From Hydnum rufescens UP504 (Eukaryota > Basidiomycota > Agaricomycetes > Cantharellales > Hydnaceae): DNA of 64,000 nucleotides. The translations under genes and the position numbers were made by a program. The stretch spans positions 1 through 64,000 of the forward strand of contig MU128928.1 of assembly GCA_014904985.1 (NCBI GenBank), written 5' to 3'. Numbering within the stretch: position 1 is the stretch's first letter; each line of letters starts with the position of its first letter. Below, in pieces: positions 31,427 through 43,260 of this stretch. The notes below the pieces were generated by a model that searched no databases, had not been told where the DNA came from, and worked only from the letters and a program-made list of their open reading frames with translations.

Positions 31427-34400
31427 CTACTTCACAATCAATTCTTGACATTGTGCCCACTGTATACCACACTTAAAGTGCTGAAAATCAATCTGGGTCT
31501 TGTTGGGATTTCCCATCATGAGAGAGTTAGGGTGCTCCAGGGATGTGCGGTAGGCAACAGGGATCCAGAGAATACACTCATTATTGAGTCCCAAAATCCA
31601 TCCATCATCAAGCTGAAAGGGGCAGGGTGGGAGTGGGAATAGATGGACAGGGTATTGGAGGATGTGCTTGGACACTGCAGCAGCCAGCTGTGAAATTTCA
31701 ACAGCATTGTTCTCAGAGCCACCTGCAGTCCACCTGCCATGAGGTGAAAAAGCAGTGGACAAGATTCCACCATCATCTCCCTTCATTGGCTGGCCACCTG
31801 ACTCTACATCCCAGAGTTGTATGGTCTTATCTGAGGAGCCAGATGCAATCTGCTGGCCATCAGGTGAGAAAGCAACAGACAAAACAGCATGATCATGTCC
31901 CTCCATTGGCTGGCCAATGTTTGCACCTGTCTCCACATTCCAGAGTTGAATGGTCTTGTCTCCAGACCCAGAAGCAATCTTCCTGCCATCAGGTGAGAAA
32001 GCAATGGACAAGACAGCATCATCATGCCCCTCCATTGGCTGGCCAAGACTCACACCTGTCTCCACATCCCAGAGTTGTATGGTCTTGTCCAATGAGCCAG
32101 AAGCAATCCACTGGCCATCAGGTGAGAAAGCAACAGACAAAACAGCATGATCATGTCCCTCCATTGGCTGGCCAATGTTTGCACCTGTCTCCACATTCCA
32201 GAGTCGAATGGTCTTGTCTTCAGACCCAGAAGCAATCTTCCTGCCATCAGGTGAGAAAGCAATGGACAAAATAGCATGACCATGACCCTTCATTGGCCCA
32301 CCAATGCTCACACCCATCTCCACATCCCAGAGTCGTATAGTCTCATCCAAGGAGCCAGAAGCAATCTTCCTGCCATCTGGTGAGAAGGCAATGGATGAGA
32401 CAGCACCATCATGCCCCTCCATTGGCTGGCCAATGCTCACACCCATCCTTACATCCCAGAGTTGGACAGCCTTGTCCAAGGAGCCAGAAGCAATTTGCTT
32501 CCCATCAGGTGAGAAAGCAATGGACAAGATGGCATCATGCCCATCCATTGGCTGGCCAATGCTTGCACCTGTCTCCACATTCCAGAATTGGATGGTCTTG
32601 TCTGATGAGCCAGAAGCAATCTGCTTGCCATCAGGTGAGAAAGCAACAGATAGTACATCTTTATGATGTCCTTCTAAGATATTTGGCCAGTGCTGAAGTC
32701 GTCCCCGTGCAAGTCTTGCAACTCCTGGAAATTGGCTTTGCCACCTCTGATATAGGAGGGATGATGCAGGAGCAAATGTCAGGCCAGAGAGGTAGATGTG
32801 AGGTGTGCTTGTTGCAATGGCAGTTGCAAACATGGAGATGAATTGCATAGCATCCTGTTGCAGCTCAGCAAGGCCCACAGGAATCTGGGGAACACATGTT
32901 TTGGATCAGCCCACAGCTTCTGTGTGTTCCCAAATTAGAACCATGCTCACATGAGAGGTATTAAGTGAGGCTAATGCAATTTGAGGGGAGCTCTGGGTAA
33001 GGCTCATCACTTCCAACCAGTACAGAAAATGTTTCTGGAAGAATGACTCCAAGGGTTTCTGAGGAAACTTGCCAGCACGCAGTGCAGACACATGGACACT
33101 CCAGAATCGACAAGCATAATACAGATGATGAGGGATGTATTTTTCCTGGAGATACTTAATGTAGGGGATGTCAATATTGCGAAGGAATGACGTTGGGATT
33201 TGACAGATATTGAAGCTCAAGGTCTGGTCCATCACGTGAAAGCACCCCAGGGCCATGTGTTCATTTGCTTCGTTTTTGTCGATGTAGAAATCTTTGTTAC
33301 GCTCCGGGTTACACATGAAATCACGATAAGACGAGTGGAAAGGCACAATTGGCTCATGGTCACTGTGTGTCCCACTAAGAAGCGAGGCGAGAGACTTCAC
33401 AATGCTTCGCTGGATCTCCATGTCATTCGGGTCATCCGGAGTGAGGATAGAGTCAGGTGGAACTAGGTGCACCAGGGCATGCAACGACAGAGGCTCCTGA
33501 GCGCATATAATTCGGCCTAGGATTGACTTGACTTGCTTTACTGCTATCTCGTTGTATCGACCCCAGTGCTCTTTCATGATGGTGCTATAGAGCGGGTACA
33601 GCCCTTCATCACCATGCAGCACCGTCGCAATCCTTTCCCGCGGGCCGATGCCGGCTTCACCATCCCCACGAATGAAGCGGCAGGCAGTAGCAGCCCACAG
33701 AAAAGATGTTCCGGCCATCTGAATGAGATCCCTTAGCTGGGTACGATACTTTTCTCGGAGTACATTCACGTGACGTAGGGCATTGTGTATAAAGATTGCA
33801 ATGTCGCGCGAGGTCTGATAAGTCGGGATATCATCTACAAGGATGATGTCAACCCCGGGCGGTAGCGGAGACTGCAATGCACTTTGAACATCGGGCTCAT
33901 ATCTCGAAGTGACTACGACTCGAAGACCAGGTGGGAGTTCTGATGCTCGCTTTGTTAGAATAGCGAGTGCGTCCGCACGATCCAAAACGTCCCCAGATTC
34001 GTCGAATGCGTCGATGAAAACCGCAGTCACCCCAAGGGCCTTATCATCCTCGAATGGTGCAATGATAAAGTGTTGGAACTGCAGTTTGCAGTCAGGGGTT
34101 GTTCGTATCGCGGCGTCATTCTTGACAGCATCGACCAGGCGTTGCTTCCGGGAGTTGTCGAGGTCGGTGAGGTCTCGAGCGATCGTACTGAACAGGTTGG
34201 TTAGGTTTGCGAGGGGTTTATTTTTGTCGAAGCCATAGTATGACCCCATGCGGTCAAGCTCAGAAATGCGTTTCGCGCATGAGCGAAGGATCGAGGATTT
34301 CCCCGAACCCGCGGGGCCACAGAGCCAAAGTATACGAGACGATTCATTAGAGTTCAATATTATCGAGCCACTTGAATCAGACGATGCCGTGTCTGCTCCA

Positions 34401-35915
34401 ACGACCCAGTGTACTATAGCGTCGATGATTTCAGTACGCGTACCTGGAAAGCACGCTTTATCCAGATCGTGATGGGCCTGTGGGGCGTATTTTAGTTCAT
34501 TGAGCACTTGCAAGTCCCCTGAGGACCATCTTAGAACGCAGGTTTTGACCGAAGACATGCAAGAAGCACTTACGGACTTCGGTCACGACATCTAAGACGC
34601 GATGCGTAATGACGGAGGATTGTATGTTCGCATGATCAATCAGATTCCGTCGGAGAGTTTCCAGGATCGTCGTGTAGTTATCGATCCGTGCGTCCACATG
34701 AGAAACCGTGTACTTTACAGTGCGTTTGACTGTGCCCCCTCCTGATCAGTCTTGGAGTAGTAGAACACGCAGGATTCTCCATACCGAACGACTTGTCTCT
34801 GCTATAATCCCGAATGAAATGGGCACATTCCATTACTTGGTGTAATATTTGGTTGATGATATCTTGATCTCTTTCCGAGCGTTTCTTCAATTCCTCGGGT
34901 TCATCAGCAAAAGAGCAGCTATCCGCCATAGCCTGGACTAAACGCATCACTTTGGCATCTTGGGCAGAAGCAATCTAACAGAACACGGGTCAGAGAACAT
35001 ACAGATACAAAAGTTGATTCTAGTCGCACCATATACGCTGCTGAGGCAACCCCCCACGTTAACTTGATCCAAGGGTGAGCCTGTTCGTAAAATATTTCTT
35101 AACGGTCGCGTGGCGCAGGCAATTCAGGATGAAACGTACCTCGGCCAGGATATCAGCAACTTTCACAAGAGCGGCAAGGCGACTCAACAAAGGCTGCCAA
35201 GCATTGAACTGGGCTGTGATTTCTGTTACAAGTGGGGTGGTAGGTTGAATGGCGTTGTTGACCGCGGCTAGTCTGGGACCAAGCTGCTCGGCAACCTCAC
35301 GAGTGGATGCGAGAGAGGATGTGACACATATTGTTAATTCTCCGAGTTTGTTGTTCGTGTCACCCTTCAGATCGAGGCATATCTCTGCTGGGATAGAGGC
35401 CGCGCGTGAGCGTGGCCCAATCTCCACATAAACATCAGCAGCTTCACCTTTGTCTGTCGCGGAGGAGAGATCCAAAGTACACGATGCGACGGCTCGCGAC
35501 AAACGTCCAAAACGGCGCTCGCGCAAATCTATAGTCACTCTGCAATCGATAGGCGTTCGAGTTCGAGTCACCACCGTGCTGCCGAGGGAATGTGAATAAG
35601 GGCGACGAAATATGTGCGCATGAACTAGACCTACAACTCCTCCCCGAAGGGATCCTTCCACGTCATGACCTCATGTGTTGCCCGGAGGTAGGCTGACTTT
35701 GGCGAACGCAGCCCAATGACGGTGGCAGGAGGCTCAATGATGAAGTGAAGGCGATAGCGTTTCGATGTATGTAGAAAGTGACTGCTACATCTGGCCTCTG
35801 TTGCGAGGACCAAATAGGCTTGTTGGATGCGAATTGTTGGTCTGTAAGTGGATAGCATACCTGAGATATGAACTTGGCGCATGTCCGCTGGGTTCAGCGG
35901 GTCTTTGGATACCAT
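31427..35915 (-). CDS. NACHT-WD40 NLR-like protein (NLR1), seven exons
   Basis: The exons are 35635-35915, 35140-35578, 35030-35080, 34785-34974, 34574-34729, 32951-34518 and 31427-32884, together exactly 1381 codons with the stop. The six introns are 55-66 nt with GTRNGY-like donors. The last (32885-32950, donor GTGAGC, branch GCTGATC, acceptor CCCCAG) removes an in-frame TGA, so the gene need not be broken. Domains: an unrecognised N-terminal region, a helical segment typical of fungal NLRs (PWIKLTWGVASAAYMV, then AMADSCSF), CFPGTRTEII leading to NACHT with Walker A GPAGSGKSS (about 34291-34317) and Walker B VFIDAFDES, a winged-helix-like region, and seven WD40 repeats plus a degenerate eighth. 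The conserved end DDGWI...WAQC is present. Such proteins are implicated in fungal non-self recognition. The ligand here is unknown. Confidence 0.88.
32885..32950 (-). other. Intron 6 of NLR1, removes an in-frame TGA
   Basis: 66 nt (22 codons), so both spliced and unspliced forms stay in one frame, but the unspliced form stops at TGA 32906-32908. Retention would give a NACHT protein without WD40 repeats. Confidence 0.75.
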
Positions 35916-36546
35916 GATGGGCGAGAGAGCGAACTGCCCAGACGTTTAAAGATAATAGACGGCGGTGTGATCGACCAACACTCGAGGGGCGAAGAGGCGG
36001 AGATCAATTTGCGATCACGGAGCTCTCGTGGAGAAGCACACTAGAAAGGACCCCGGCGAGCTCAAGGAACCCCCCGATCCAAAAAAGTACCTTTTCGCCC
36101 CCTTTTTGTACCTAGCATTGATCCAAAATCGTACCCTTTTTGCTGTTTTTTTGCGCAATGTACCATAAGAACAAGTACCTTTTTGGACTCAGTTGGGGGA
36201 AGGTCAGAGGAAAAATAGTACTGTTTTGGCAGACGGGCAAGTGGTTCACTCACGGAGACCCCACTTTCCCCTTTCGTCCTTGAGGCTTGAGGTCTCTGCA
36301 AAAAGCTCCCGGAAATTCCCGGAAATAGCCGGGGGCCTCAACAGCAGTCACTTGCGAGATCTCCAGCCAAAGGAATGGGAAGAAGGGACCCGGACACCCC
36401 ACAGAGGACCACAAAGGGTCTTCACAGGTCTAGAGGGAAGTGGCGGTAGGGTCCTATCGGAAAAAAGTACCTTTTTGGACGTTTCTCAAAAAAAATTGTA
36501 CCGAAATGGCATGGTCAGTGAGATTCATTAGGAAGTTGCTGACGTA
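35916..36546. promoter_or_regulatory. Shared upstream region of the divergent NLR pair
   Basis: The first codons of the two NLR genes are about 630 bp apart. The region contains repeated (A)n(A/G/C/T)GTACC(T)n words at about 36081, 36101, 36129, 36158, 36172, 36461 and 36490, several of them near-palindromic around GGTACC. Transcription starts cannot be placed from sequence. Confidence 0.5.
36074..36482. mobile_element. Possible miniature inverted-repeat element in the NLR promoter
   Basis: The left ATCCAAAAAAGTACCTTTT and right (complement) GTCCAAAAAGGTACTTTTTT ends pair over about 20 bp, 410 bp apart. Related words occur inside. No clear target duplication was found. It could equally be a cluster of regulatory motifs. 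Confidence 0.35.
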
Positions 36547-39500
36547 ATGACATGTTTCAGGCACGGATCCAGGTTTATCATCAGCGGAATATACCGGTCC
36601 GGTTCCGAGATTGACGCGCTTAGAGTCCATGCAGATTGCGGGGTATATCGGATTGAACGATACCGCCTTCGTATCTCCACCCTCGACGCAGGCGAGTGGA
36701 TCCTTCCAACTGATCCTGGTATTGTCAAGGGTGGGGCACACTTGTTGATCACGATGCAACACATTACACACAATATCACTCTCAGTACTATCAGTGAGTT
36801 ACTTTTCAATCTCTCCTCCGGTCCTCCCCCTCACCAGTGCTTGTCCTCAGCCACTGGCCATGGGGGTCATGGGGAAAACGGCGGTACTGGTGGTCGTGCG
36901 GGGGATATCTATTTCGGTTCTGGTAATAGTCAACCCCCCCCCTCGATACCTGGAATCCTTGCCCATAATCAATGCTCTTCCAGGCGGGACTTCCCTTTTA
37001 ATGGCTCTTCCTCACGCTCCATATGCGGCCCACGACTCTTTCCGCGAGGATGCACCATCCTCATGTCTAGTGGGCACACGTGTTGCTGTATTGGAGGAAA
37101 TTTCCACGTGGTCAGAGAGTGCGAATGGTGAAAGGCCACCTATATACTGGCTTAACGGAGTCGCTGGCATCGGTAAATCGACCATCGCGAAAACCGTCGC
37201 AGAACGAGCGCAAGAGAAACGCATGCTAGGCGCGACTTTCTTTTTTTCTCGGAAGAAGGAGTCTCTATGGGATCCAGCCCTCGTACTACCGACCCTCGCT
37301 TTCCAACTTGCCCAATCAGATGATGCGTTCAGGAACGTCATAGTGGATGCCATCGAACGAGATTCGGAAGCCGGACGAAAGACACTGTTGTCTCAGCTTC
37401 AGAAATTAATCCTGTCGCCCCTACTCACTATCGATCCCCGTCGGAGCCCAATACTTATCGTCCTTGATGCCCTCGACGAGTGCGAGGAAAATGGTGCTAC
37501 TAATATTTTGGAACTCATGTTTACACACCTCATCCGAATACCTTTCCTACGGATCTTAATCACAAGCCGTCCACAACCTCACCTATCCTCCGTATTCAAC
37601 AAGGCATCGAGCCTGGCGGAGACAGCTCTTCACGATATCGACGCCTCAGTCGTTGACCAAGACATCCGCTTGTACATCTCTACCGAACTGGCCAAAATTC
37701 CAAGGAAACTTGGTCTTGACATGCCTACTGATTGGGCGACGGAGGCGGAGAAGAATGCCCTGGACACCCTGGTAAAGAAGTCCGGGAAGTTATTCGTTTA
37801 CGCAGCAGTGGTGATCGGCTTCATTGGGGACGGTTGGGTGCGAGATCCTCAATTTCAACTAGGGCTCATCCTTAACACCTGGTCCCTCAAACAAGCCCAG
37901 GCGAAACCTTATTCGCCCCTGGACAAGCTCTACATGGAAGTGCTTCGCAAGTCGCTTTCTCCATTTAATCATCAAGAGATTCTGAAACGGTTTCAAACCG
38001 TCGTCGGGAGCATCGTGCTGTTGCGGGAACTCCTCCCGCTCCCTTCATTGGCTGTGTTTGTTTGCTACACAACGCACGTCGTCGAGGAGAGTTTGCGCCA
38101 TTTTCACTCAGTCATCATCCCCCCCTCTAATAACCAGCCCCCTCGTATCTACCACCCTTCATTTCTCGAGTTTATTACCGATCCTTCGCGCTGTTCCATG
38201 AGGGAATTTGTGATTGTTGCTGTGCCAGAGCAGGAACTGCGGCATGCTATCCGATGCTTCGAACTCATGGCGAAACATCTAAAACGGGACATCGCCGGGA
38301 TCTCGGATCCATCTCTGCTGAACAGGGAAGTCGATGGATTTAAGGAGAAAGTGAGAGAGGCGCTATCACCGGAGGTCCAGTATGCATGTCGGCACTGGGC
38401 ATCCCATCTACGGTGCGTGGAGATTGGGGAGGGGAGTATAATGAGGGCACTGGAGACATTCTTGACGCAGTCAGTTTTATGGTGGTTCGAAGCAATGAGT
38501 CTGCTTGAGAGTATCTCGAATGCTCCAAGCTCGATTGAAGTGGCTCACCGCTGGGCGGTATGTGTATTCCTTCTCGATCCTCGATGCAGTGACTGAATAG
38601 GGAACGACTGTAATTATAGGACAGTTCGAGATGCAAGCCGAGTGTTGTAAGAATTCTGTCCGATTCCCATCGATTCATTCTCGCACATCGGGATGTGATA
38701 AGATCGAGTGCACTGCATGTGTACCATTCTGCATTGCCTTTCACAGCACATGACACTATGCTATACAAGACATATACTGGAGATGGAAAGAATTCTATTC
38801 AGGTTCTCCAAGGCATGGAGTCCAAATTGCCACGGCACTTGGGTGCTTTACATGCCCATTCTGACACAGTTACAACTGTTGCATTTTCCCCCGACGGATT
38901 GTGCCTGGCATCAGGCTCCAGTGATTATACTCTGCGGTTGTGGGATCCCAAAACAGGCATATCCATCAAAACACTGAAAGGCCATTCTGGTTCGGTTAGG
39001 ACCATTGCATTTTCCCTTGATGGATTGTGCCTGGCATCAGGCTCCAATGATTATTCTCTGCGATTGTGGGACCCCAAGACAGGCAGATTGATCAAAACAC
39101 TGGAAGGCCATTCTGGTTCAGTTAGAACCACTGCATTTTCCCCTGATGGGTTGCACCTGGCATCAGGCTCTGATGATTATACTCTGCGACTCTGGGATCC
39201 CAAGATGGGCATATGCATCAAAACAATGAAAAACCATCATGGTTCGGTTAGGACCATTGCATTTTCCCCCAGGCCTGATGGATTGTACCTAGCATCAGTC
39301 TCTGATGATCATACTCTGCAATTGTGGGATGGCATGTCTGGTGTATTCATCAGAAGATTGGAACATGATTCTCATCAACTTTGGGAACTTGGATTTTCCT
39401 TTTATCATGATACTCCAATTCCACACCCAGAGACCTTGACTGCCCAACCCCTGCATCACCTACCATCTGTAATAACTCCTAAGCCATCTGTGGCCATGAC

Positions 39501-39936
39501 TCCACTCATCTGGCAATGTGAAGGTCATTGGATACAAGTGATGCAGCAACAAGAGGGCTATGCCCGACGAATATGTTACATCCCAGAAGATCACCTAACC
39601 AGCACTGAGATTGCTGTGTCAAGCCAGGAAACATACTCTCAACTTGCAGTTGGATGCTATAATGGTCACATGATCATTCTTGTTGTTCCACATGACCTGT
39701 TTCCTTGGAGCTTCAGCAAGGAACCAGCTGATACCCAACTGATGCCCACTGTTACATGTCCACATACACCTCTCATGAGCAGCACCTTTCCCATGAATGA
39801 TGACCCCCCTCTCCCAACTCATGGCACTGGTCAAAGGCATGCCTGGAGCCTCCCCAGACTCTTCAGGCATGGGGCAGATATCTTGGCTAGGGTAGTGACT
39901 GTAAAGACTCAGTCTGGGGGAGGGTACAAGGGCTAG
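36547..39936 (+). CDS. NACHT-WD40 NLR-like protein (NLR2), four exons
   Basis: The exons are 36547-36793, 36851-36922, 36984-38557 and 38620-39936, together exactly 1070 codons with the stop. The introns are 57, 61 and 62 nt. The last (donor GTATGT, acceptor TTATAG) joins the NACHT part to the WD40 part (AHRWA/DSSRC). A Gly-rich linker (GHGGHGENGGTGGRAG) precedes the NACHT domain, which has Walker A GVAGIGKST (about 37158), Walker B LIVLDALDE (about 37457) and ITSRPQPHL. LHVYHSALPFTAHDTMLYKTY (about 38708-38770) is the conserved segment before the WD40 repeats of basidiomycete NLRs. Four WD40 repeats follow, then a divergent C-terminal part of about 190 residues. The 5' end is uncertain: the donor at 36923 (GTAATA) is weak and a TTTCAG near 36560 may be an acceptor of an earlier intron. 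Confidence 0.82.
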
Positions 39937-40754
39937 GCCTGTGCATGTGCCTGGGTCTTTCCATTGTTCTACCTTGCACCTGCATATAATCCTGGCCCTT
40001 CAAGACTTCACCTAGGGGGATTCTGTAATGTAGTGTATATAATATGGTTTGGAGCCAACAGTCATGTATAGTTCTCACCCAATCACTGAAAAGTAAAGAT
40101 ATGTTTCTACAAACCCCAAACATGTAGAATACCACTTGAATTTTTTGGGAAATATAGAGGAACATATTGGGCACCCCCTCACCCAATGTACAAGGTATTT
40201 AAGTGTTGTAGTGCATAGTTATTGTGACTTGCTGAAAGGTGTTGAAATTACATAACCCCACTCAATGACTGGTACACAATAGGCCAAGATTCCTCAGTAG
40301 CCAGAGCTCTCATCCTGCAGGGGGGCATAATGAGACCCTGTCAAGTGATTCCCAGTGTTCTGGAATGTGTATGTGCCTCACTGTTAAGTACTCTTTGTTG
40401 GGTGCTTCTATAGTCAGGAGCAGGTGAGCCAAACTGGTTTTTTGGTGGTATCTTTCTCATAGCTCAGTTATATAATAGCTTGTTCCTGGTCACAGTTAGG
40501 TGGGCAGGGAGAACCAGGCCTTTTAGGCCGGGACCTTGGAGCATGCAATGAAGGACACATGACTGTGAGACCTACATAAGGCACATTGTTTTGTGGACCA
40601 AGGGGGAGGCAAAAGGGAGGAGGGTGGGTGATTAAGAGAGTAAATGGAATTCTGCAATATTTCACTTGAGTGGTTTGAGTCTTGGAAGTCAAAATGGAGA
40701 AGTGTGACTCAAACCACTTGCTTATCTAACTGTCAGTCTGAGACTCCAGCAGGT
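39937..40754. other. Non-coding stretch 3' of NLR2
   Basis: AT-rich and CpG-poor. No gene, tandem array or known repeat was identified except isolated homopolymer runs. Confidence 0.5.
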
Positions 40755-40935
40755 CACCTCAGTCAACCACTTAGGCTAAGGAGGACTGTTTGAGGTCATT
40801 TTTCTGGCCTAACAGGGCCTAATTTTCTTTGATGTCAATTAACAATCATCAAATTTGACCTTATCAATGATTTGACCAAAATCAATATTACATAGAGCTA
40901 TACCCCATCTCTACATTACAGTGTGGATTATAAGG
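40755..40935 (-). repeat. Repeat R, copy without the LTR
   Basis: Reverse complement of 8395-8534 plus 9196-9262. It begins CACCTCAGTCAACC, close to the CACCTTGGTCAG terminus. The point equivalent to the LTR insertion reads GGCCTAACAGGG with one GTTAG (complement). Confidence 0.75.
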
Positions 40936-41114
40936 TGCTCAGCCTGGTCAGTCACATGGGGAACCTAATTTAGGTACCATTTTCAGGGCAGAAAATGGTA
41001 CCTAATAGGTCCCCCAGACAGTATGGCTGAAATATGGCCATTCCAATTCAGTTTTTGGCCCATTCATGGCTGTGCTAGATTATATATTTATTTATTATTA
41101 TTATATATACTATA

Positions 41115-41842
41115 CAGTCTTTCACCACTCAATGAGCCAGAATTTGTATTTCCAGTCTCATTCATGTAAATCTTGGAGATTTTGCCTCAAATTTTCACCA
41201 GCACATAGAGGAGGTCCTTGTGCATTACTCTGTGTAATAGCATAGTAATAGAGTGGGAATTGAGGGAGGATGAGAGAAATTACAAAGTAGGGGCTATTTC
41301 AGCCATTCCCAGTCCCTGAGCCACCTGGTTGTGTACCAACCTACTGTTCATCAATGTTGCTCTCACCTTCTGAACTTCTGCCATAATGAGTAGGCAACTA
41401 GTTAAGGAGCAGTGAGTGGGTACATGGGCAGTGGAGGCTCAGGCTGGGGAATTGAGATGAAGAGATTGAATGGTGATTATTACTGTGTTTATCCAACAAC
41501 ATGTTTTATTATCAAAACAGATAATGAAGCTTCACATTAATAAGCAAAATTCTTCCTTTATGTGCCCTTAAGGACTTAAATATGTTTTGGGGGATTTGTG
41601 GGCTACAGGGAACAAGAAAAACCTGTTGAGGAATTGCATCTTGTTCAAAAATCACTCAATTCAGCCTTAATGCCTAGCATGCAGGTTTTCTGTGCATCCA
41701 TTTCACTTCAAATTTGGCGCAATGATTCCTTACATGTGTCCCTCCAAGATGCAAAAAAAAGTGAAAGGATATCTTTTAAATTGAGGGAGATATAGGGAGA
41801 TGGCTCATTGACTGGTGTGGCTCATTGAGTGGTGAAAGACTG
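41115..41842. mobile_element. Tc1/mariner-type miniature element
   Basis: It has perfect 25-bp inverted ends beginning CAGTCTTTCACCACTCAATG and is flanked by TA on both sides (41113-41114 and 41843-41844), the mark of Tc1/mariner insertion. It is 728 bp long with no transposase frame, so it is non-autonomous. It interrupts the AT-rich run of the surrounding element. Confidence 0.85.
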
Positions 41843-42779
41843 TATACATATTATCCCCCCCCCCTGGGATCTGCCACCACAGGGGGGGCACCATTCCTGT
41901 GGGTCACACACCTGCATATACCCACCACACTCAGGTGGGGTTCATATGCCCCAATCAGGGCTGGTTCCATTTGGGCACTCCCTTGAGGGAGTGGGTTTTT
42001 GTTCATGGGTGCTCATTCACAGTTTTTGTTCCCAGCATGTCATTTGGTAGGTTTGGAGGGGGTTTGTGCAAGTTCTGGTCAAGGATCTAGGTGAATAAGG
42101 AATAGAATATTAGTACAACATTAATGCAGTGCAAAAAGAGCAGCTTATGCAGCTCTTTTTGCACCACAAGACTAAGAAATAAAACAAAATATCAAACATA
42201 CCTTGTACCCCACACCTGCTCTGGCAGGCATAGGGTACTGGGCCATGGACATGGGCTTGTATGCACAGCAGTTCATATGGGTCCCCCATTGTTTGGGCGT
42301 TGATAGGCAGGGTTATGGGGGGTTCTTTGTCAGTATTCATTCACAAGGGAAGTTGAAACCTACAAAATACTATGTTTAAATTAGTTAAGAAATAAGCACC
42401 ATGCAAAAAGAGCAGCTTTTGCTGCTCTTTTTGCATGGCTGAAGCTACTGGAGGGGGGGGAAGGGACTCACCTGATATAGAACCACACACCCACTGTGGT
42501 GGGTGTGTGATTCCTGGGGCATTATTTGACATGGTCACACCCTCATTTGGCACATTGCTGTGTCACACTGTTGTGTGTTGCATTGCCATGGCATGCTGCC
42601 GTGTGTCATATTGCTGTGTTGTGTTGCTGTGTGGCATTACTGTATGTGGTGTTGCCATGTCACATTTCTGTGCATCACATTGCTTTTTGGGCTCTTGTCA
42701 TGTGTGTTGGATGAGGCCTCAATCTAAAATAAATAAACACACATTAGTAAAATATTCCAAAGCAGCACAAAAAGAGCAG

Positions 42780-43260
42780 CAAAGTGGGCCCCCATGGCTC
42801 ATCCTTTAGGTGCTGGAGGCTGCCCATTCAAAATCCTGCCAAAAGTTTTAAAATTAAATTACATAATGGTAAACAGAAACACTGTACTCACTTCAGGGGA
42901 GTGTAAGAGACATGATCTTATGGTTCTCATTTGAGTCCCATAGTCTTCTGAGTCTCCTGTTCATATGTAAAAGTATTTCTACCTAACTTTCCAGGAAAAG
43001 ATATGAAAGAAAGTAATTAGTTTGCACCAAGACAGGTGCTGAACACACAGTCAACATCTTTCATGGCATTAAGCCAGTCTGTAATATCAGCCCAATCTCT
43101 CTCAGCCAGATGCTTTCCCCACCAATAGAGTGCCATCATAATACACATCACCCCATTATTGCTCCCAACAAGGAGAGCCTCCCAATCTCTTGTAATGTCT
43201 GACCAACTCAGTCAGCCACAAATGTAGGTCTAGTTAGATATTACGAGCCTTGCATTTATA
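42780..43260. other. Segment of other origin inside copy 2
   Basis: It breaks a hairpin right after AAAAAGAGCAGC. The first 60 bp (GGCTCATCCTTTAGG ... CATTCAAAATCCTGCC) are weakly tRNA-like. It ends near a short palindrome TCTAGTTAGA...TCTAACTAGA (43230-43274). No boundary duplication was identified. Confidence 0.45.
43017..43220 (-). pseudogene. Fragment of a hypothetical protein gene
   Basis: The minus strand reads about 60 codons (DWEALLVGSNNGVMCIMMAL ... DWADITDWLNAMKD) before a TAA at 43017-43019. The pattern of a hydrophobic stretch followed by W-rich helices resembles small hypothetical proteins repeated in Agaricomycete genomes. There is no start codon and no upstream exon visible. 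Confidence 0.35.

Noticed and set aside
31627..32841. Open frames on the plus strand opposite the WD40 repeats
   Set aside because: They are antisense shadows of the WD40 repeats. The periodicity is that of the minus-strand gene, which has the conserved domain sequence.
32906..32908. Nonsense mutation that inactivates NLR1
   Set aside because: A 66-nt intron with good donor, branch and acceptor removes the TGA and keeps the frame, and all seven exons sum to whole codons.
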